Shown: positions 7,854 through 17,403 of the stretch, piece after piece
Position numbering within the stretch: position 1 is the first letter of the stretch
Layout: each line of letters opens with the position of its first letter
Assembly (NCBI RefSeq): GCF_021026335.1
Contig: NZ_JAJNCY010000011.1
Location: 1-64,000, forward strand
Length of the DNA stretch: 64,000 bases
DNA from: Rhizobium sp. C1
Lineage (GTDB): Bacteria; Pseudomonadota; Alphaproteobacteria; Rhizobiales; Rhizobiaceae
Direction: 5' to 3'
Notes under the pieces: model-generated
Seen by the model: only the letters and a program-made list of their open reading frames with translations
Database searches by the model: none
What the model was told of the DNA's origin: nothing
Position numbers and translations under genes: made by a program

Positions 7854-10151
7854 TTACCCCGCCATGCGGTATCCGTCGCGCTCCTCATTGAGCCGGAACT
7901 GGCCGAGCCGATGGTCCATTTCGCCAGCCTCCTGCGCCAGCTTGTGTATGGCCGCGCTGGTTTCTTCGACCATGGCGGCATTCTGCTGCGTGGCGGTTTC
8001 CAGTTCTCCCACCGAAGCGTTGATGGCCCGCAAGGAATCCGCTTCTTCGCGGGTCGATTCCATGATCGAGCGAATGCGCCCGTCGATATCGGTGACATGG
8101 CCGCCGATCGCCCCGATGGCGGATCCCGCCTTTTCCACGAGAGCGACGCCCGCTTCGACATCGCTCGTCGATTTGGCGAGCAGGGCAGTGATTTCCTTGG
8201 CTGCATGGGCCGAGCGCTGGGCAAGCTCGCGCACTTCCTGCGCGACCACCGCAAAGCCCTTGCCGCTTTCGCCGGCGCGCGCCGCCTCCACACCGGCGTT
8301 GAGCGCCAGAAGGTTGGTCTGGAAGGCGATTTCGTCGATCACGCCAATGATCTGGTTGATCTTCTGCGACGAGCCCTGAATGTTTTCCATCGCCTCGATC
8401 ATGCTGTGCATGATGCCGGCGGAGGTATCGGCGCCGTCCCGCGCGGTCGTGGCGATGCGGGCGGCATCTTCCGCACGCGCCAACTGCTCGCGCACGGCCC
8501 GCGTCACCTGATCGATGGCGGCAGCTGCCTGACTGATGGAAATCGACTGCCGTTCCGTCCGCGCGGCCAGCTGATCGGCCGAGCCACGCATTTCGCTGGA
8601 CCCCTCGCGCACTGCCGCAGAGTGGCCGCCGATGGCCAGCATGGCATCGCGCAACTGCTGGACGGAGCGGTTGAAATCAAGCCGCAGAGCCTCAAGCTCC
8701 GCCGGAAAGCGCCGGTCGATCGTGCACGCGAGATCGCCATCGGCGAGCCTGCCGAGGCCGGAGCCCAACGCGCTGACGACGCTTTGCAATTCGATGGCCT
8801 GCGCCTCCCGCTCCGCCTGCCGTGCGTCACGCTCGCGTTCCGCGTCGCGCGCCATCTGGGCGGCTTGCGCCTCCATATCCTTCTGCCGCTGAAGAGATTG
8901 GCGAAAGCTGTGCAGCGCCCGCGACATGACGCCGATTTCGTCGCGGCGTTCCTGATGACGGATCGTGGCGCCGAGATCGCCCGACGCGACCGCCTGCGTT
9001 GCTTCGGCAAGGCCCGCCAGCGGGGACAATATGTGTTTGAGGAAGAAGCCGGACGCCAGGAGCGCGCCCAGTATGACGAGCGTACCCACACCGGCCATCA
9101 GCAGGGCGATATGCTTCGAGCCGGCTTCCAGCGCACGGGTGCTGTCGCTTTCGGCGATCAGATAGCGATAGCCCTGGATGGAGACCGCCTTGGTGAAAGC
9201 GCGCGCCGAACCGTCGGCGCGGCGGAAATCCGCCTGGAAAACCTGCGGCGCGGCCAGAGCCTCCGCGGCAAAGGTGAACGGTGCTGCATCCACGGCGCTG
9301 ATGGTGCCTTGCGGAGAAACGCCAAGTGCCTGGCCGTCGCCGCCGATGATGTTCACCTGTTCCTGGCCGTCCGAAGGCAGAGCCTTGGTCATGACGTCGA
9401 CAAGCGCCCGATCCGCCACCTTGAAGATCACATAGCCTCGCGCCGCGCCAAGCTTCAGCAGCGGAACTGCAAAATATATATCGGTCTTGCCCGTCAGGGG
9501 CGAAACAACAAGGCCGGAAAACACTGTTTCAGCCGTTTCTCCATCCTTGGAGGCGGCAACCGCCTTGTTGGCGAGACTGTAGACCCTGCCGAGACCGGAG
9601 GTGGCGAGCTCGCCCCCGGCGACGTTCTGCGCGAAGGTTTCGGTCTTCTTGTAGGAATAGATGACATTGCCCTGCGTATCGGCCATCAGCAGGTCGGAAA
9701 ATGGACCATTGGCCAGATAGGTCTGCACGTCGGCCTGCGTCTTCTCATGCGAGGAGAAGTAAAAGCCGCTGAGGCCATCGACCTTGACCAGCAACTCGCG
9801 CTTGTCGGCAGGGTTGGGATTGCGGGTGACATACGCCTCAATCAGCGCCTTGGCGGCGTTGCCGGAGGTTTTTTCGACCGTCTTCCAGCCGCTCTTGAGG
9901 TTGGTCAGATCCTGCTGCAGAGCCTCGATGCGGGCAAGGGACTCAGCCTGCCCCCGCAACTGCGTCAACCGTTCCGACAGCATGTCGGCGCGGAAGGTCA
10001 GCGTCGCCTGGCGCGCCGCCGATGCCTGGTTCTGATACACCCGGTCGCTGGCGAAATAGGCGATGGCCAGTAGCACGGCACCCGAAAGCACCATCAAAAG
10101 CATGAACAGGCCCGTTACACGCGTCCTGACGGAATTGAATATTCGGTTCAT
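7854..10151 (-). CDS. methyl-accepting chemotaxis protein
   Basis: A 765-residue chemoreceptor. TM1 spans about residues 13-33, a periplasmic sensing region 35-345 resembles a Cache domain ([27 protein letters not shown]), and TM2 spans 347-370. A HAMP domain follows, then a second HAMP-like segment near 460-510, then a long cytoplasmic signalling coiled coil. The conserved tip [22 protein letters not shown], where CheA/CheW bind, is intact. No che genes are present in the window, so it must work with a remote chemotaxis cluster. The ligand cannot be read from sequence. Confidence 0.92.
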   Translation of the reverse strand: MNRIFNSVRTRVTGLFMLLMVLSGAVLLAIAYFASDRVYQNQASAARQATLTFRADMLSERLTQLRGQAESLARIEALQQDLTNLKSGWKTVEKTSGNAAKALIEAYVTRNPNPADKRELLVKVDGLSGFYFSSHEKTQADVQTYLANGPFSDLLMADTQGNVIYSYKKTETFAQNVAGGELATSGLGRVYSLANKAVAASKDGETAETVFSGLVVSPLTGKTDIYFAVPLLKLGAARGYVIFKVADRALVDVMTKALPSDGQEQVNIIGGDGQALGVSPQGTISAVDAAPFTFAAEALAAPQVFQADFRRADGSARAFTKAVSIQGYRYLIAESDSTRALEAGSKHIALLMAGVGTLVILGALLASGFFLKHILSPLAGLAEATQAVASGDLGATIRHQERRDEIGVMSRALHSFRQSLQRQKDMEAQAAQMARDAERERDARQAEREAQAIELQSVVSALGSGLGRLADGDLACTIDRRFPAELEALRLDFNRSVQQLRDAMLAIGGHSAAVREGSSEMRGSADQLAARTERQSISISQAAAAIDQVTRAVREQLARAEDAARIATTARDGADTSAGIMHSMIEAMENIQGSSQKINQIIGVIDEIAFQTNLLALNAGVEAARAGESGKGFAVVAQEVRELAQRSAHAAKEITALLAKSTSDVEAGVALVEKAGSAIGAIGGHVTDIDGRIRSIMESTREEADSLRAINASVGELETATQQNAAMVEETSAAIHKLAQEAGEMDHRLGQFRLNEERDGYRMAG

Positions 10152-10385
10152 CGGTCCACCGTCGTATCCGGCTCACGCCCACGCCTCAAAAAGCGGAGCG
10201 CGCAGGCCTCCATTTTGTCACGCCATTCTTCCTCCGCCTGTGATTACTTCATGGTTAACGATCCATGCTTAAATTAGCATATCTTGTATATATGACAGGG
10301 CTGAAAGGTTTTCCGGCCTGAACCCGCCCAATTTCCTCAGTCCGGGCACATGGGCAGCGCTCCCTTTCTGTCCTAACGTCGCAGC

Positions 10386-10898
10386 ATGAAAGATATGATT
10401 CGCATCATCGGCATCGACCCGGGCCTGCGCCGCACCGGCTGGGGCATCATCGAAAGCCTTGGCAATTCGCTACGCTTCGTTGCCTCCGGCACGGTGACCA
10501 GCGACGGTGACATGGACCTCGCCTCGCGGCTTTGCCAGTTGCATGACGGGCTGGCCGACGTCATTCACACCTATCAGCCGCACGAGGCGGCCGTGGAGCA
10601 GACCTTCGTCAACAAGGACGCGGTGGCCACGCTGAAGCTCGGGCAGGCGCGCGGCATTGCCATGCTGGTCCCGGCCCGCGCCGGTCTGCGGGTCGCGGAA
10701 TATGCGCCGAATGCGGTCAAGAAATCCGTCATCGGCGTCGGCCACGGTGAAAAACAGCAGATCCACATGATGTTGAAAGTCCTCATGCCCAAGGCCGAAT
10801 TCAAGGGCAACGACGCCGCCGACGCGCTCGCCATCGCCATCTGCCACGCCCACAATCGCGGCGCGACCGCAAGCCGGCTGGCGATGCTGGCTGGGTAA
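10386..10898 (+). CDS. ruvC: crossover junction endodeoxyribonuclease RuvC
   Basis: RuvC resolves Holliday junctions after RuvAB branch migration. The RNase H-like fold is shown by [13 protein letters not shown] (first catalytic Asp), [21 protein letters not shown] with its catalytic Glu, and [15 protein letters not shown] at the C terminus. The 170-residue length is normal. ATG 10395 is a possible alternative start, as neither start has a strong ribosome site. Unusually, a toxin-antitoxin pair separates it from ruvA. Confidence 0.95.
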   Translation: MKDMIRIIGIDPGLRRTGWGIIESLGNSLRFVASGTVTSDGDMDLASRLCQLHDGLADVIHTYQPHEAAVEQTFVNKDAVATLKLGQARGIAMLVPARAGLRVAEYAPNAVKKSVIGVGHGEKQQIHMMLKVLMPKAEFKGNDAADALAIAICHAHNRGATASRLAMLAG

Positions 10899-10903
10899 TG
10901 TTC

Positions 10904-10936
10904 TTGACTTGTTCTGTCGGTAAGAGTATTTCTTAC
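10904..10936 (+). promoter_or_regulatory. promoter with overlapping operator for the toxin-antitoxin pair
   Basis: TTGACT at 10904-10909 and TATTTC at 10927-10932 are separated by 17 bases, the ideal sigma-70 spacing. A perfect inverted repeat, GTAAGA and TCTTAC with a 5-base centre (10920-10936), overlaps the -10 element. This is the usual arrangement for autorepression by an AbrB/VapB-type antitoxin. It lies between the ruvC stop and the antitoxin start. Confidence 0.6.
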
Positions 10937-10961
10937 TTCGACACCTGAATGAGGTAGGACC

Positions 10962-11216
10962 ATGCGCGTGACATCCAAGGGCCAAGTAACAATCCCACGG
11001 GATTTGCGGCAGTTGGCCGGCATCGAGCCCAACAGCGAAGTCATTTTCTCTATAGAAAATGGAAAGCTGGTTGTCGCACCCAAGGCGGACCCGAAGGCCA
11101 TGCCCGAACGCCAGCGTCTCGACAGGCTGATGACAACGCTTGATCGGTTGGAGGGCACTGGCGATCAGGCAATCAATGCCGACGGCCTGATGGCCATGAC
11201 GCGAGATCGCGATTGA
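10962..11216 (+). CDS. AbrB/MazE-fold antitoxin (VapB-type)
   Basis: An 84-residue swapped-hairpin AbrB DNA-binding protein: MRVTSKGQVTIPRDLRQLAGI is the SpoVT-AbrB signature. The C-terminal half (about 45-84) is the likely toxin-binding tail. The stop codon overlaps the start of the PIN-domain toxin by one base (TGATG), as is common for translationally coupled antitoxin-toxin pairs. It should neutralise the toxin and repress the promoter just upstream. Base composition is somewhat less GC-rich than neighbouring ruv genes, consistent with insertion. Confidence 0.87.
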   Translation: MRVTSKGQVTIPRDLRQLAGIEPNSEVIFSIENGKLVVAPKADPKAMPERQRLDRLMTTLDRLEGTGDQAINADGLMAMTRDRD

Positions 11217-11629
11217 TGGCGACGATGATCGACACCAACGTCCTGGTCGATGTCGCCGTTCGAGACCCCGCCTGGCTTGGCTGGTCGCGAGGCAAGATTG
11301 CGGAGGCTGCCGCACGCGGCGCGCTGGTGATCAACCAGATCATTTTCTCGGAATTCTCCGTGCGCTACGACAAGATCGAGACGGTCGAGTTGCTCCTGCC
11401 GCCGGAGGAATTTCTGCGCGAGAGCCTGCCATGGCTGTCCTCGTTCGCCGCAGGCCGCGCCTTTGGCGCCTATCGGCGCAACGGCGGCACGAAGGAGCGC
11501 GTCCTACCCGATTTTCTCATTGGTGCGCATGCCTATCTGCGTGGCTACAGTCTTCTGACCCGCGACCCAAAGGGCTATCGCGCCTATTTCCCCGACCTCG
11601 ACATCATCTCGCCCGAAACGCATCCCTGA
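11216..11629 (+). CDS. PIN-domain ribonuclease toxin (VapC-type)
   Basis: A 137-residue PIN-domain protein. The first catalytic acid is in MIDTNVLVD, with further acids at FSEFSVRYDKIE and in KERVLPDFLIGAHAYLRG. LLTRDPKGYRAYFPDLDII is the normal C-terminal end of VapC-like toxins, which cleave tRNA or rRNA. ATG 11216 overlaps the antitoxin stop; ATG 11225 is a possible alternative. All key acids remain, so the toxin looks active. ruvA begins 12 bases after its stop. Confidence 0.87.
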   Translation: MATMIDTNVLVDVAVRDPAWLGWSRGKIAEAAARGALVINQIIFSEFSVRYDKIETVELLLPPEEFLRESLPWLSSFAAGRAFGAYRRNGGTKERVLPDFLIGAHAYLRGYSLLTRDPKGYRAYFPDLDIISPETHP

Positions 11630-11641
11630 AAGACTTTTCCC

Positions 11642-12253
11642 ATGATCGGCAAACTCAAAGGCACCGTGGACGAAATCGGCGAGGATTACGTGCTCGTCGA
11701 TGTGCACGGCGTCTGCTACCTCGCCTTCTGCTCGGCGCGCACGCTCTCCAGGCTCAATGTCGGCGAGGCCGTCGTGCTGCATATCGAGACCTATGTGCGC
11801 GAGGACCAACTGAAGCTCTTCGGCTTCACGACGCCACTGGAGCGGGAATGGTTCCGTCTGCTTCAGGTCGTGCAGGGCATCGGCTCGAAGGTGGCGCTGG
11901 CGGTGCTGTCGACGCTCACGCCCTCCGAACTTGCCAATGCCATCGCGCTTCAGGACAAGACCGCTATTTCCCGGGCCCCCGGTGTCGGGCCCAAGGTCGC
12001 AATCCGCATCCTGACGGAGCTAAAGAACAAGGCCCCCGCCTTTGCTGGCGAAGCTGCGAATATGGGGCTGAAGCAGGAGATCGGCGAAGGCGTCGCCAGC
12101 GCGCCCGTTGCCGATGCCGTCTCGGCGCTCACCAATCTGGGCTATTCCCGCGACCAGGCCGCCAACGCCGTGGCCGCCGCACTCAGGAATGGCGGCGAAG
12201 GCGCCGACAGCGCCAAGCTCATCCGGCTCGGCCTGAAGGAACTCTCCCGGTGA
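11642..12253 (+). CDS. ruvA: Holliday junction branch migration protein RuvA
   Basis: RuvA binds the four-way junction and loads RuvB helicase. The three expected domains are visible: an N-terminal OB fold ([24 protein letters not shown]), tandem helix-hairpin-helix motifs ([14 protein letters not shown] and [13 protein letters not shown]), and a C-terminal RuvB-binding domain ([16 protein letters not shown]). Length of 203 residues is typical. It lies 12 bases after the toxin gene and 52 bases before ruvB. Confidence 0.96.
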   Translation: MIGKLKGTVDEIGEDYVLVDVHGVCYLAFCSARTLSRLNVGEAVVLHIETYVREDQLKLFGFTTPLEREWFRLLQVVQGIGSKVALAVLSTLTPSELANAIALQDKTAISRAPGVGPKVAIRILTELKNKAPAFAGEAANMGLKQEIGEGVASAPVADAVSALTNLGYSRDQAANAVAAALRNGGEGADSAKLIRLGLKELSR

Positions 12254-12305
12254 GAGCGGTCTTTCAATCGTCCGCATTCGCAGATAAAGCCGTTGTCGAA
12301 ACGGG

Positions 12306-13358
12306 ATGGACCACATGAACCAGCCAAATCCGCTCCTGAGCCCCGAAAAGCGCGGCGAGGACCTCGACACCGCGCTGCGCCCGCAGTCGCTGGACGAGTT
12401 CACCGGCCAGGCGGAGGCGCGCGCCAATCTCAAGATCTTCATCGAGGCCGCCAAGAACCGCGGCGAGGCGCTGGACCATGTCCTCTTCGTCGGCCCGCCC
12501 GGGCTGGGCAAGACGACGCTGGCGCAGATCATGGCAAAGGAACTCGGCGTCAATTTCCGCTCGACCTCCGGCCCGGTCATCGCCAAGGCAGGCGATCTGG
12601 CAGCCCTTCTGACCAATCTGGAAGAGCGCGACGTGCTCTTCATCGATGAAATCCATCGCCTCAATCCGGCCGTCGAGGAAATCCTCTATCCGGCCATGGA
12701 AGACTTTCAGCTCGACCTGATCATCGGCGAAGGCCCCGCGGCCCGCTCGGTCAAGATCGACCTGTCGAAATTTACGCTGGTTGCGGCAACCACCCGCCTC
12801 GGTCTGCTCACGACGCCGCTGCGCGATCGTTTCGGCATTCCGGTGCGACTGAACTTCTATACGGTCGAGGAACTGGAATCGATCGTGCGGCGCGGTGCCC
12901 GCCTGCTGGGGCTCGGCATGACGGATGACGGCGCGCGTGAAATCGCCCGTCGCGCCCGTGGCACCCCCCGCATTGCCGGCCGCCTCTTGCGCCGTGTGCG
13001 CGACTTCGCAGAAGTCGCCCGCGCCGACGCGGTCACTCGCGAGATCGCCGACGAAGCGCTGACACGCCTCCATGTCGACAATATGGGCCTCGACCAGCTC
13101 GACCGGCGCTATCTCGCCATGATCGCCCACAATTTCGGCGGCGGCCCGGTCGGCATCGAGACGATCGCCGCCGGCCTTTCCGAACCGCGCGACGCCATCG
13201 AGGACATCATCGAGCCTTACATGATCCAGCAGGGTTTCATCCAGCGGACTCCGCGCGGCCGTATTCTCACCGCAAACGCATGGAAACATTTGGGCCTTAA
13301 CCCGCCAAAAGATATTGAAAAAACCCAGATCAGCCTTTTTCAGGACGACAACGAGTGA
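12306..13358 (+). CDS. ruvB: Holliday junction branch migration ATPase RuvB
   Basis: A hexameric AAA+ motor, 350 residues. Walker A is GPPGLGKTT, Walker B is FIDEIHR, sensor 1 is in LVAATTR, and the C-terminal winged helix contains [14 protein letters not shown]. The start at ATG 12306 gives the usual N-terminal length. The stop overlaps the GTG start of the metallophosphoesterase gene, so the two are translationally coupled. Confidence 0.97.
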   Translation: MDHMNQPNPLLSPEKRGEDLDTALRPQSLDEFTGQAEARANLKIFIEAAKNRGEALDHVLFVGPPGLGKTTLAQIMAKELGVNFRSTSGPVIAKAGDLAALLTNLEERDVLFIDEIHRLNPAVEEILYPAMEDFQLDLIIGEGPAARSVKIDLSKFTLVAATTRLGLLTTPLRDRFGIPVRLNFYTVEELESIVRRGARLLGLGMTDDGAREIARRARGTPRIAGRLLRRVRDFAEVARADAVTREIADEALTRLHVDNMGLDQLDRRYLAMIAHNFGGGPVGIETIAAGLSEPRDAIEDIIEPYMIQQGFIQRTPRGRILTANAWKHLGLNPPKDIEKTQISLFQDDNE

Positions 13359-14257
13359 TCACCAGACGCGGTTTCCTCAAGCTTGCGGCGACAGTTTTTG
13401 CCTCCGCAGCGGCAACGCTCGGCTATGGCACGGCGGTGGAGGCGATGGGAACGCCGCGCATACGCACTTACGCCTTCACCCCGCCGCGCTGGACACCCGG
13501 CCTCAAGCTTCGCCTCGTGTTGCTGAGCGACATCCACACGACGAAGCGCTGGATGGAGCTCGATCGCGTCGCCGCGATATGCGACATGGCCAACGGGCTG
13601 GGCGGCGACATGATCCTTTTGCTCGGCGACTATGTGAACGGCATGCCGGATCTAGGAGTTCCGCTTCCGGAAAAGGATATCGCCGCTTGCCTCAGGAAGC
13701 TGTCGGCGCCCATGGGCACGCACGCCATCCTCGGCAATCATGACTATTGGGGCTCCTGGAACTTCATTCGCGAGCCAGGCATGATGCCGAAAATCGGCCG
13801 GGCGCTCGAAGAGGCCGGCATTTCCGTTCTGGTCAACGATGCGGTGCGGCTCGAAAAGGACGGGAAACCGTTCTGGCTGGCGGGGCTCGGTGACCAGCTT
13901 GCCTTCCACATGCAGCATCCGGCTGGCCGCGAAGACGACGATGGCATCGACGATCTTCCGGCAACGCTTGCCAAGACAACCGACGACGCGCCGCTCATCC
14001 TCATGGCGCATGAGCCGGATGTTTTCCCGGATGTGCCGGAGCGGGTCTCGCTGACGCTGTCCGGTCACACCCATGGCGGCCAGGTCAATCTCTTCGGCTG
14101 GTCGCCGGCCATGAATTCGCGCTTCGGCACACGGTTCCGCGGCGGCCATATCGTCGAAAACGGCCGGCATCTGGTCGTCTCGCGCGGCCTCGGCTGCACG
14201 GCCATTCCCGTCCGCCTCGGCGCCTGGCCGGAAATTGTCGTTCTGGATCTGGGCTGA
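13355..14257 (+). CDS. exported metallophosphoesterase with Tat-like signal (YkuE-type)
   Basis: A 300-residue calcineurin-like phosphoesterase. The N terminus [19 protein letters not shown] is a twin-arginine-type export signal. Metal motifs are [27 protein letters not shown] and LSGHTHGGQ, in canonical order. The GTG start overlaps the ruvB stop by 4 bases. Related YkuE-like proteins hydrolyse phospholipid headgroups or UDP-lipids; the substrate here is unassigned. Confidence 0.88.
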   Translation: MITRRGFLKLAATVFASAAATLGYGTAVEAMGTPRIRTYAFTPPRWTPGLKLRLVLLSDIHTTKRWMELDRVAAICDMANGLGGDMILLLGDYVNGMPDLGVPLPEKDIAACLRKLSAPMGTHAILGNHDYWGSWNFIREPGMMPKIGRALEEAGISVLVNDAVRLEKDGKPFWLAGLGDQLAFHMQHPAGREDDDGIDDLPATLAKTTDDAPLILMAHEPDVFPDVPERVSLTLSGHTHGGQVNLFGWSPAMNSRFGTRFRGGHIVENGRHLVVSRGLGCTAIPVRLGAWPEIVVLDLG

Positions 14258-14261
14258 CCGC

Positions 14262-14762
14262 ATGACCCGCAAGACCATTCGCATCAAACTCGCCAGACGC
14301 CTGTTCAACATGCGCATCGCCGGTATCGCTTTCCGCGACGGCCATGTTCTGGTGCATCGCGCGACGCATGAGAAGTTCTGGACCTTCCCCGGCGGCACCG
14401 CAGAGATCGGCGAAAGCTCGGCAGACACGCTGATCCGCGAGATGAAGGAGGAGACCGACTGCGACGTCACGCTGATCCGCCATCTGTGGACGGTCGAAAA
14501 CTTCTTCGCCTTCGAAGAACGCAAGTGGCATGAGATCGGCGTCTATTATCTCATGCGGATGCCTGACCACTTCCCCTTCCAGCCCGAGGAGATCGTTCAC
14601 CGCGTCCGCGATGCGAAGAACGACCTTGAATTCAAATGGGTTCCGGCTGACAAGGCGCGTCTTGAAGCGCTGCCGCTGCAGCCGGATTTCATACCGGCCC
14701 GCATTGCGGACCTGCCGCGGACGAGCGAACATCTCATCCACCGCGAGAGTGTACCCGAATGA
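14262..14762 (+). CDS. Nudix hydrolase
   Basis: A 166-residue Nudix protein. The Nudix box starts at GGTAEIGESSADTLIREM and continues KEETDC, with the REMKEE metal-binding core intact. It should cleave a nucleoside diphosphate linked to another moiety; specificity cannot be read. ATG 14262 follows the metallophosphoesterase stop by 4 bases; the frame upstream of it is antisense-free overlap only. The stop overlaps the start of the next thioesterase gene by 4 bases, so the three genes form a tight unit. Confidence 0.88.
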   Translation: MTRKTIRIKLARRLFNMRIAGIAFRDGHVLVHRATHEKFWTFPGGTAEIGESSADTLIREMKEETDCDVTLIRHLWTVENFFAFEERKWHEIGVYYLMRMPDHFPFQPEEIVHRVRDAKNDLEFKWVPADKARLEALPLQPDFIPARIADLPRTSEHLIHRESVPE

Positions 14763-15205
14763 CCGAGGCCTTTTCCCTCTCCGGCGAACTTGCTGCCGAT
14801 GGCAGCCACACGCTGACGCAGCGCGTCTACTATGAAGACACCGATTTTTCCGGCTTCGTCTACCACGCGCGCTATCTGCATTTCATGGAGCGCGCCCGCA
14901 CCGATTATCTGCGCTGCCTCGGCGTCGAGCAGAGCGCGCTGCACCAGATGGATGGCGAAGGCCTGATGTTCGTCGTCCACCGGATGGAGATCGACTTCAA
15001 GTCGCCGGCCCGCATGGACAACGTGCTGACGATCGAAACGGTGACCGAAAAGGCCGGCGGCGCGAAGATGGTGCTGAACCAGAAGATCCTGCGGGGCGAA
15101 ACGCTTCTCATCGGCGCCAAGGTCGTCATCGCCGTTGTCAATGCGTCAGGCCGCCCGCGCCGCCTGCCGGAAACGCTGGCGAAGGCCTTTCTCGGCGAGG
15201 CCTGA
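14759..15205 (+). CDS. ybgC: YbgC-type acyl-CoA thioesterase (tol-pal associated)
   Basis: A 148-residue hotdog-fold thioesterase. The signature YYEDTDFSGFVYHARYLHFMERAR contains the catalytic Asp and the conserved YHARYL. In most proteobacteria ybgC is the first gene of the tol-pal operon, and in rhizobia it commonly precedes tolQ. Here it is followed instead by a convergent MotB-like gene, so local gene order has been broken or rearranged. Confidence 0.9.
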   Translation: MTEAFSLSGELAADGSHTLTQRVYYEDTDFSGFVYHARYLHFMERARTDYLRCLGVEQSALHQMDGEGLMFVVHRMEIDFKSPARMDNVLTIETVTEKAGGAKMVLNQKILRGETLLIGAKVVIAVVNASGRPRRLPETLAKAFLGEA

Positions 15206-15215
15206 AAACAGCGCC

Positions 15216-16244
15216 CTACTTCTCGGTGAGCTTCAGTTCGATACGGCGGTTCTGTGCACGCGCGTCCGGCGTGTCGCCCGATGCGATCGGCGTATATTCG
15301 CCAAAGCCGGCCGCGACGAGCCGGTCGGCCGGAACGCCCTGGCTGATCAGATATTTCACCACCGAGGTAGCGCGGGCCGTCGAAAGCTCCCAGTTGTCGG
15401 CATATTTGCCGTTGCCGGAAAGCTTCACATTGTCCGTATGCCCGTCGACGCGCAGCACCCAGTTGATTTCGGGCGGAATTTCCTTGGCAAGCTCGATGAT
15501 CGCCTGCGCCAGCTTCTGCATCTCCACCTTGCCCGCTTCGTTCAGATCAGACCCGCCGGACGGAAACAGCACTTCCGACTGGAAGACGAAACGGTCGCCG
15601 ACGATGCGAATGTTCTGACGATCTGAGAGTATTTCGCGCAAGCGCCCGAAGAAGTCGGAGCGATAGCGGTTCAGCTCCTGCACCTTCTGCGCCAGCGCCA
15701 CGTTGAGCCGGCGCCCAAGATCGGAAATCTGCGCCTGAGAGGCCTGATCCTTCGCCTCGGCGGCTTGCAGCGCGCCTTCGACGGCGGCGATCTGAGCCCG
15801 AAGCGCGGCGATCTGCTGGTTGAGCAATTCCACCTGGCTCATCGCGCGGGCCGAAACCTGCTTTTCCGCATCCAGCTCGCCCGCCAGCTGGCCGACACGG
15901 GCCTGCGCGCCAGACGCCGCGCCGGAGCCCGCATCCAGCAGCTTCTGCAGCCGCGACTTCTCACCTTCCGACTGGGAGAGCGAGGCCTGAAGCGCCGCAA
16001 GCTGATCCTCCATATCCTGCTTGCCGCTCTTTTCCAGCGCCAGCAATTGGGTCAGCTCGTTGATCTGGCTGTTCAGGCGGTTGAGCACCGCGTCCTTGCC
16101 GGAAATTTCACGACTCAGGAAAAACTGCCCGAGCACGAAGACCGTGAGCAGGAACATGATGGCAAGAAGCAGCGTCGACAGCGCATCGACAAACCCCGGC
16201 CAGTAATCGATATGCCGCTGCTGGCGGCGACGGGCGAGTGCCAT
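15216..16244 (-). CDS. MotB/OmpA-like peptidoglycan-binding protein with coiled coil
   Basis: A 342-residue inner-membrane-anchored protein. A single TM helix (about 18-42) carries Asp20 in PGFVDALSTLLL, equivalent to the proton-relay Asp of MotB. Residues about 45-200 form a long Gln/Ala/Glu-rich coiled coil. The C-terminal OmpA-like domain contains LRVDGHTDN and TARATSVVKYLISQGV, which bind peptidoglycan. It follows a MotA/TolQ-like gene with a one-base gap, so the two should form a proton-driven complex. No flagellar genes are near. Confidence 0.85.
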   Translation of the reverse strand: MALARRRQQRHIDYWPGFVDALSTLLLAIMFLLTVFVLGQFFLSREISGKDAVLNRLNSQINELTQLLALEKSGKQDMEDQLAALQASLSQSEGEKSRLQKLLDAGSGAASGAQARVGQLAGELDAEKQVSARAMSQVELLNQQIAALRAQIAAVEGALQAAEAKDQASQAQISDLGRRLNVALAQKVQELNRYRSDFFGRLREILSDRQNIRIVGDRFVFQSEVLFPSGGSDLNEAGKVEMQKLAQAIIELAKEIPPEINWVLRVDGHTDNVKLSGNGKYADNWELSTARATSVVKYLISQGVPADRLVAAGFGEYTPIASGDTPDARAQNRRIELKLTEK

Positions 16245-16245
16245 C

Positions 16246-17289
16246 CTACTTGTCCTCCAGCGCCTTCACGAGACGCTCGAGCGCCACGCGCAGGTCGCGC
16301 GACTCGGACTGATGCGCCTCGATCCAGTCGCGCAGCATCTGCTGTTCGGTGCGCATGTTCTTGACCAGTCCCTGAATCCCTTCGGCGAGATTGGCCATCG
16401 CAGTCGTGGCGCGCTGGTTGGAGGCACTTTCGCTGGCAAGCCGCGACAGCTGCTGCGTGACAAGCCGGATATCGTCCTGAGCCTGCAGGGGCATGAGTGG
16501 CGACGAGCCGCTTCCCGCCTGAGCGCCGAGATCGCTGGAGACATCGGTGACGGAGGACAGCCATTCTTCCAGCTCGTTGTAGAAACGGTTCTGCGCCCGG
16601 CCCGCCTGCAGGTCGAGGAAGCCGAGGATAAGCGAGCCGGAAAGACCGAAAAGCGATGATGAGAAGGCGGTCGACATGCCGGAAAGCGGCGCGGACAAAC
16701 CCTCTTTCAGGGCGCTCAGCACATCTGCCGTGTCGCCCGAACCCACGCTCAGCGACTGGATGACGGAACTGATCGACCCGATCGTTCCCAGCAACCCCCA
16801 GAACGTGCCAAGCAGGCCAAGGAAGACGAGAAGCCCGGTGAGATACCGCGTCGTGTCGCGCGATTCATCGAGGCGGCTGGCGATAGAATCGAGAATGGAA
16901 CGCAACGCCACAGTCGAAATCGCCATGGTGCGATTGCCGGCGAGAAGCATGCGCATGGGCGACAGGAGAACCGGCGCGCGACCCGCCTTTTCGATACTGC
17001 CGGCGGCGCGAAACGCATTGAACCAGCGCACTTCCGGGCGAAGCTTCAGCACATGACTGAAATTCAGGATGATGCCGATGACCAGCACACCCAGAATGAG
17101 ACTGTTGAGGCCCGGATTGGAAACGAAGGCGGCATGCGCCTGTCGGTAGAGAATCGCCGCGACAAAGGCCGCCAGGATGATGAAAATCGCCATGGGCCAG
17201 AAATAGGCCATCGGGCTCGACAGCTTCTGAACGTAACCCTCGTTCTGGACGACCCGCTCCCTCTCGACTGCCACATCCAGATCCGACAT
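16246..17289 (-). CDS. MotA/TolQ/ExbB-like proton channel protein
   Basis: A 347-residue membrane protein. TM segments are at about 28-48, 60-78, 148-172 and 200-222, with the conserved MotA/TolQ core GLLVFLGLLGTFWGLLGTIGSI and ALKEGLSAPLSGMSTAFSSSLFG. A helical cytoplasmic tail follows to residue 347. With the downstream MotB-like partner it resembles a stator unit. The pair lies in a purine/housekeeping neighbourhood, and its work (envelope energisation versus motility) cannot be decided from sequence. Confidence 0.85.
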   Translation of the reverse strand: MSDLDVAVERERVVQNEGYVQKLSSPMAYFWPMAIFIILAAFVAAILYRQAHAAFVSNPGLNSLILGVLVIGIILNFSHVLKLRPEVRWFNAFRAAGSIEKAGRAPVLLSPMRMLLAGNRTMAISTVALRSILDSIASRLDESRDTTRYLTGLLVFLGLLGTFWGLLGTIGSISSVIQSLSVGSGDTADVLSALKEGLSAPLSGMSTAFSSSLFGLSGSLILGFLDLQAGRAQNRFYNELEEWLSSVTDVSSDLGAQAGSGSSPLMPLQAQDDIRLVTQQLSRLASESASNQRATTAMANLAEGIQGLVKNMRTEQQMLRDWIEAHQSESRDLRVALERLVKALEDK

Positions 17290-17403
17290 AGACTATGCAC
17301 CTCCAGCAATTTGGCGCGAGGTTAGTGGAAGACTGCGTTGAAATGAAGCGTAAAAACATGTGCGCTTCAAGGCCTTGCACAGCTTGGTTGCCAGCTTGGC
17401 CGG

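Noticed and set aside
7851-10073. 740-codon plus-strand frame
   Set aside because: Antisense shadow of the chemoreceptor gene, whose domains are complete.
15216-17289. MotA/MotB-like pair considered as Zorya-type anti-phage ZorA/ZorB
   Set aside because: No ZorC, ZorD or ZorE helicase/nuclease genes are adjacent; the neighbours are housekeeping genes and the pair looks like a conserved rhizobial locus.
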